Positions 63,000-64,000 of a stretch of DNA of 64,000 nt are shown here, piece by piece (positions within the stretch are counted from its first letter, which is position 1; each line of letters opens with the position of its first letter). Origin of the DNA: Dethiosulfatarculus sandiegensis. Its GTDB lineage: Bacteria > Desulfobacterota > Desulfarculia > Desulfarculales > Desulfarculaceae. A program made the position numbers and the translations under genes. The stretch is from NCBI RefSeq assembly GCF_000931935.2, contig NZ_AZAC01000078.1:202796-266795 (forward strand), written 5' to 3'. A model generated the notes under the pieces. That model had not been told where the DNA came from. It saw only the letters and a program-made list of their open reading frames with translations, and made no database searches.

Positions 63000-64000
63000 G
63001 TGCAGCGGAATATACAAGGCCGTTACCACACTATCTCTACCGTGGGCAATGAGATTTGCCGAGCCTATCTGCCCAATCCTCTGCCCCCGGAACCGCAGTT
63101 ACATATGGGGCCGGGCTTGCAGGAGGCCATGGGCCAATGCCTGTTTGCCCTTGGCAGGCTGAGCAGCCTCTCCACCCTGTTGCCCTCCACCGGGCTCTTC
63201 ATTTACATGTGCGTACGCAAGGAGGCGGTGCTCTCCTCCCAGATCGAGGGGACCCAATCCTCGCTATCCTATCTGCTGCTCTATGAAAACGATGAATAGC
63301 CAGGGGTCCCCCTGGACGACGTGCGGGAGGTGTCCAATTACGTGGACGCACTTGATCATGGGCTGGCCCGGCTCAAAGAGGACTTTCCCCTGTCCTTGCG
63401 GCTGATCAAGGAAATACACCAGGTCCTGCTCCATCGTGCGGGGGGGAGCGACAAGCAGCCGGAAGAATTCCGCCGCAGCCAAAATTGGATAGGCGGTGAC
63501 CGCCCCGGCAGAGCGGTCTTCGTGCCGCCGCCTCCAGAGCAAGTCATGGGCTGTATGGGGGAGCTGGAAAATTTTCTGCACGATAAGCCCCAACGCATGC
63601 CGGTATTGGTCAAGGCAGCCCTGGCGCATGTGCAGTTCGAGACCATCCACCCCTTCCTGGACGGCAACGGCAGGGTGGGACGCCTTCTTATCGCTCTCTT
63701 GCTGTGCGAGGAAGGGGTGCTGAACGAGCCCCTTCTCTACTTGAGCCTCTACCTGAAGGCCCACCGGCAACGCTACTATGATCTGCTGCAAAAGGTGCGG
63801 CTGGAGGGTGACTGGGAGGCCTGGCTGGAGTTTTTCCTGGCCGGTGTGAGGGAGACAGCTGCCTCTGCGGTGGATACGGCCAAGCGCCTGGCCGATATGT
63901 TCAACGCCCATTAGAGGGCTATCCAGGAGGCCACCCAGGCGCCAGGCTCTGCGGTGCGGGTGCTGTTGGCTCTGCAAAAAAAGGTAGTGTCAATAATCTT
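63000..64000 (+). pseudogene. Fic-domain protein gene interrupted by two in-frame TAG codons, runs off the window
   Basis: Reading in one frame from GTG at 63000, the protein has the Fic N-terminal helix region (SSQIEGTQSSL, the inhibitory-type and regulatory part). It then meets TAG at 63297-63299 and continues in the same frame with PGVPLDDVREVSNYV, the catalytic HPFLDGNGRVGR and the expected downstream helices. A second TAG at 63912-63914 is again followed in frame by a recognisable tail (GSAVRVLLALQ) to the end of the window. There is no frameshift. Fic enzymes transfer AMP to target proteins. The gene is either decayed by two nonsense changes (each one C-to-T from CAG) or read through. 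TAG serves as a normal stop elsewhere, so decay is more likely. Confidence 0.8.

Noticed and set aside
63000..63914. Two separate fic genes (one of 99 and one of about 197 residues).
   Set aside because: Both frames are the same frame and together make one Fic protein; the division is caused by a TAG codon, and the second start is inside a conserved segment.
19..64000. General recoding of TAG as pyrrolysine in this organism.
   Set aside because: TAG is used as the apparent normal stop of at least six intact genes (thiD-thiN, acyP, the 435-residue gene, the OmpR-type regulator, the GGDEF-EAL gene and the ABC ATPase).

Overview
The window reads as a chromosomal segment of a moderately GC-rich, Gram-negative, probably anaerobic bacterium, most likely a member of the Desulfobacterota (former Deltaproteobacteria). 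Gram-negative features are a TonB-dependent receptor, a periplasmic HtrA protease and LivK-type binding proteins. A ThiD-ThiN fusion, long-form HisG, class II photolyase, an aminothiazoline-carboxylate hydrolase relative and a sulfurylase-like/APS-kinase fusion fit that lineage. The assignment is an inference from gene content; no rRNA or tRNA gene was seen. Stop codons in confident genes are mostly TGA and TAA, with about six TAG.

Left part (1-18.5 kb), mainly housekeeping: a TPP riboswitch with terminator ahead of a ThiD-ThiN thiamine gene; the hisI-hisG-aminotransferase-engB string with rlmN upstream; recN; a lipoprotein gene, acylphosphatase and ligA; a sulfurylase-like/APS-kinase fusion with a UDP-GlcNAc 2-epimerase; and a NarL-type two-component pair divergent from a degenerate receiver protein. 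Next come two closely related branched-chain-amino-acid-type binding proteins with no permease or ATPase genes (18.6-21.8 kb).

Middle part: a type I-F-like CRISPR array (23003-24410; 24 repeats, 23 spacers of 32 bp) with no cas gene anywhere in the window. It is followed by an ATC-hydrolase-like protein, shikimate kinase, a P5C-reductase-like protein, an unrecognised 435-aa protein, a UmuD/LexA-like protein without a DNA-binding domain, an amidohydrolase with a YhaO/YhaN (SbcD/SbcC-like) pair, and the cobU-cobT-cobS lower-ligand genes, where a chain of hairpins separates cobT from cobS.

37-53.7 kb: a cysteine-rich exported protein, an HtrA/DegP protease divergent from an OmpR-type two-component system, an Acr3-type arsenite exporter, a large GGDEF-EAL protein, a 55-residue small protein, a PNPOx-fold protein, an SDR-DUF2867 protein, a DUF523/DUF1722 protein convergent with a class II photolyase, and two small membrane proteins.

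Right end (54.2-64 kb), the most accessory region: an AraC-family regulator, an ABC ATPase, a 1192-aa ABC-2 permease fused to an M1-aminopeptidase-like domain that has lost its zinc site, and a TonB-dependent receptor, all on the minus strand. A 21-bp-spaced direct repeat lies ahead of the ATPase gene. I consider this four-gene module the best candidate for an undescribed system: a cell-envelope import/export unit with a pseudo-peptidase domain. Beyond it are a solitary I-F-like CRISPR repeat in opposite orientation, 38 kb from the array, and a fic gene interrupted by two in-frame amber codons.
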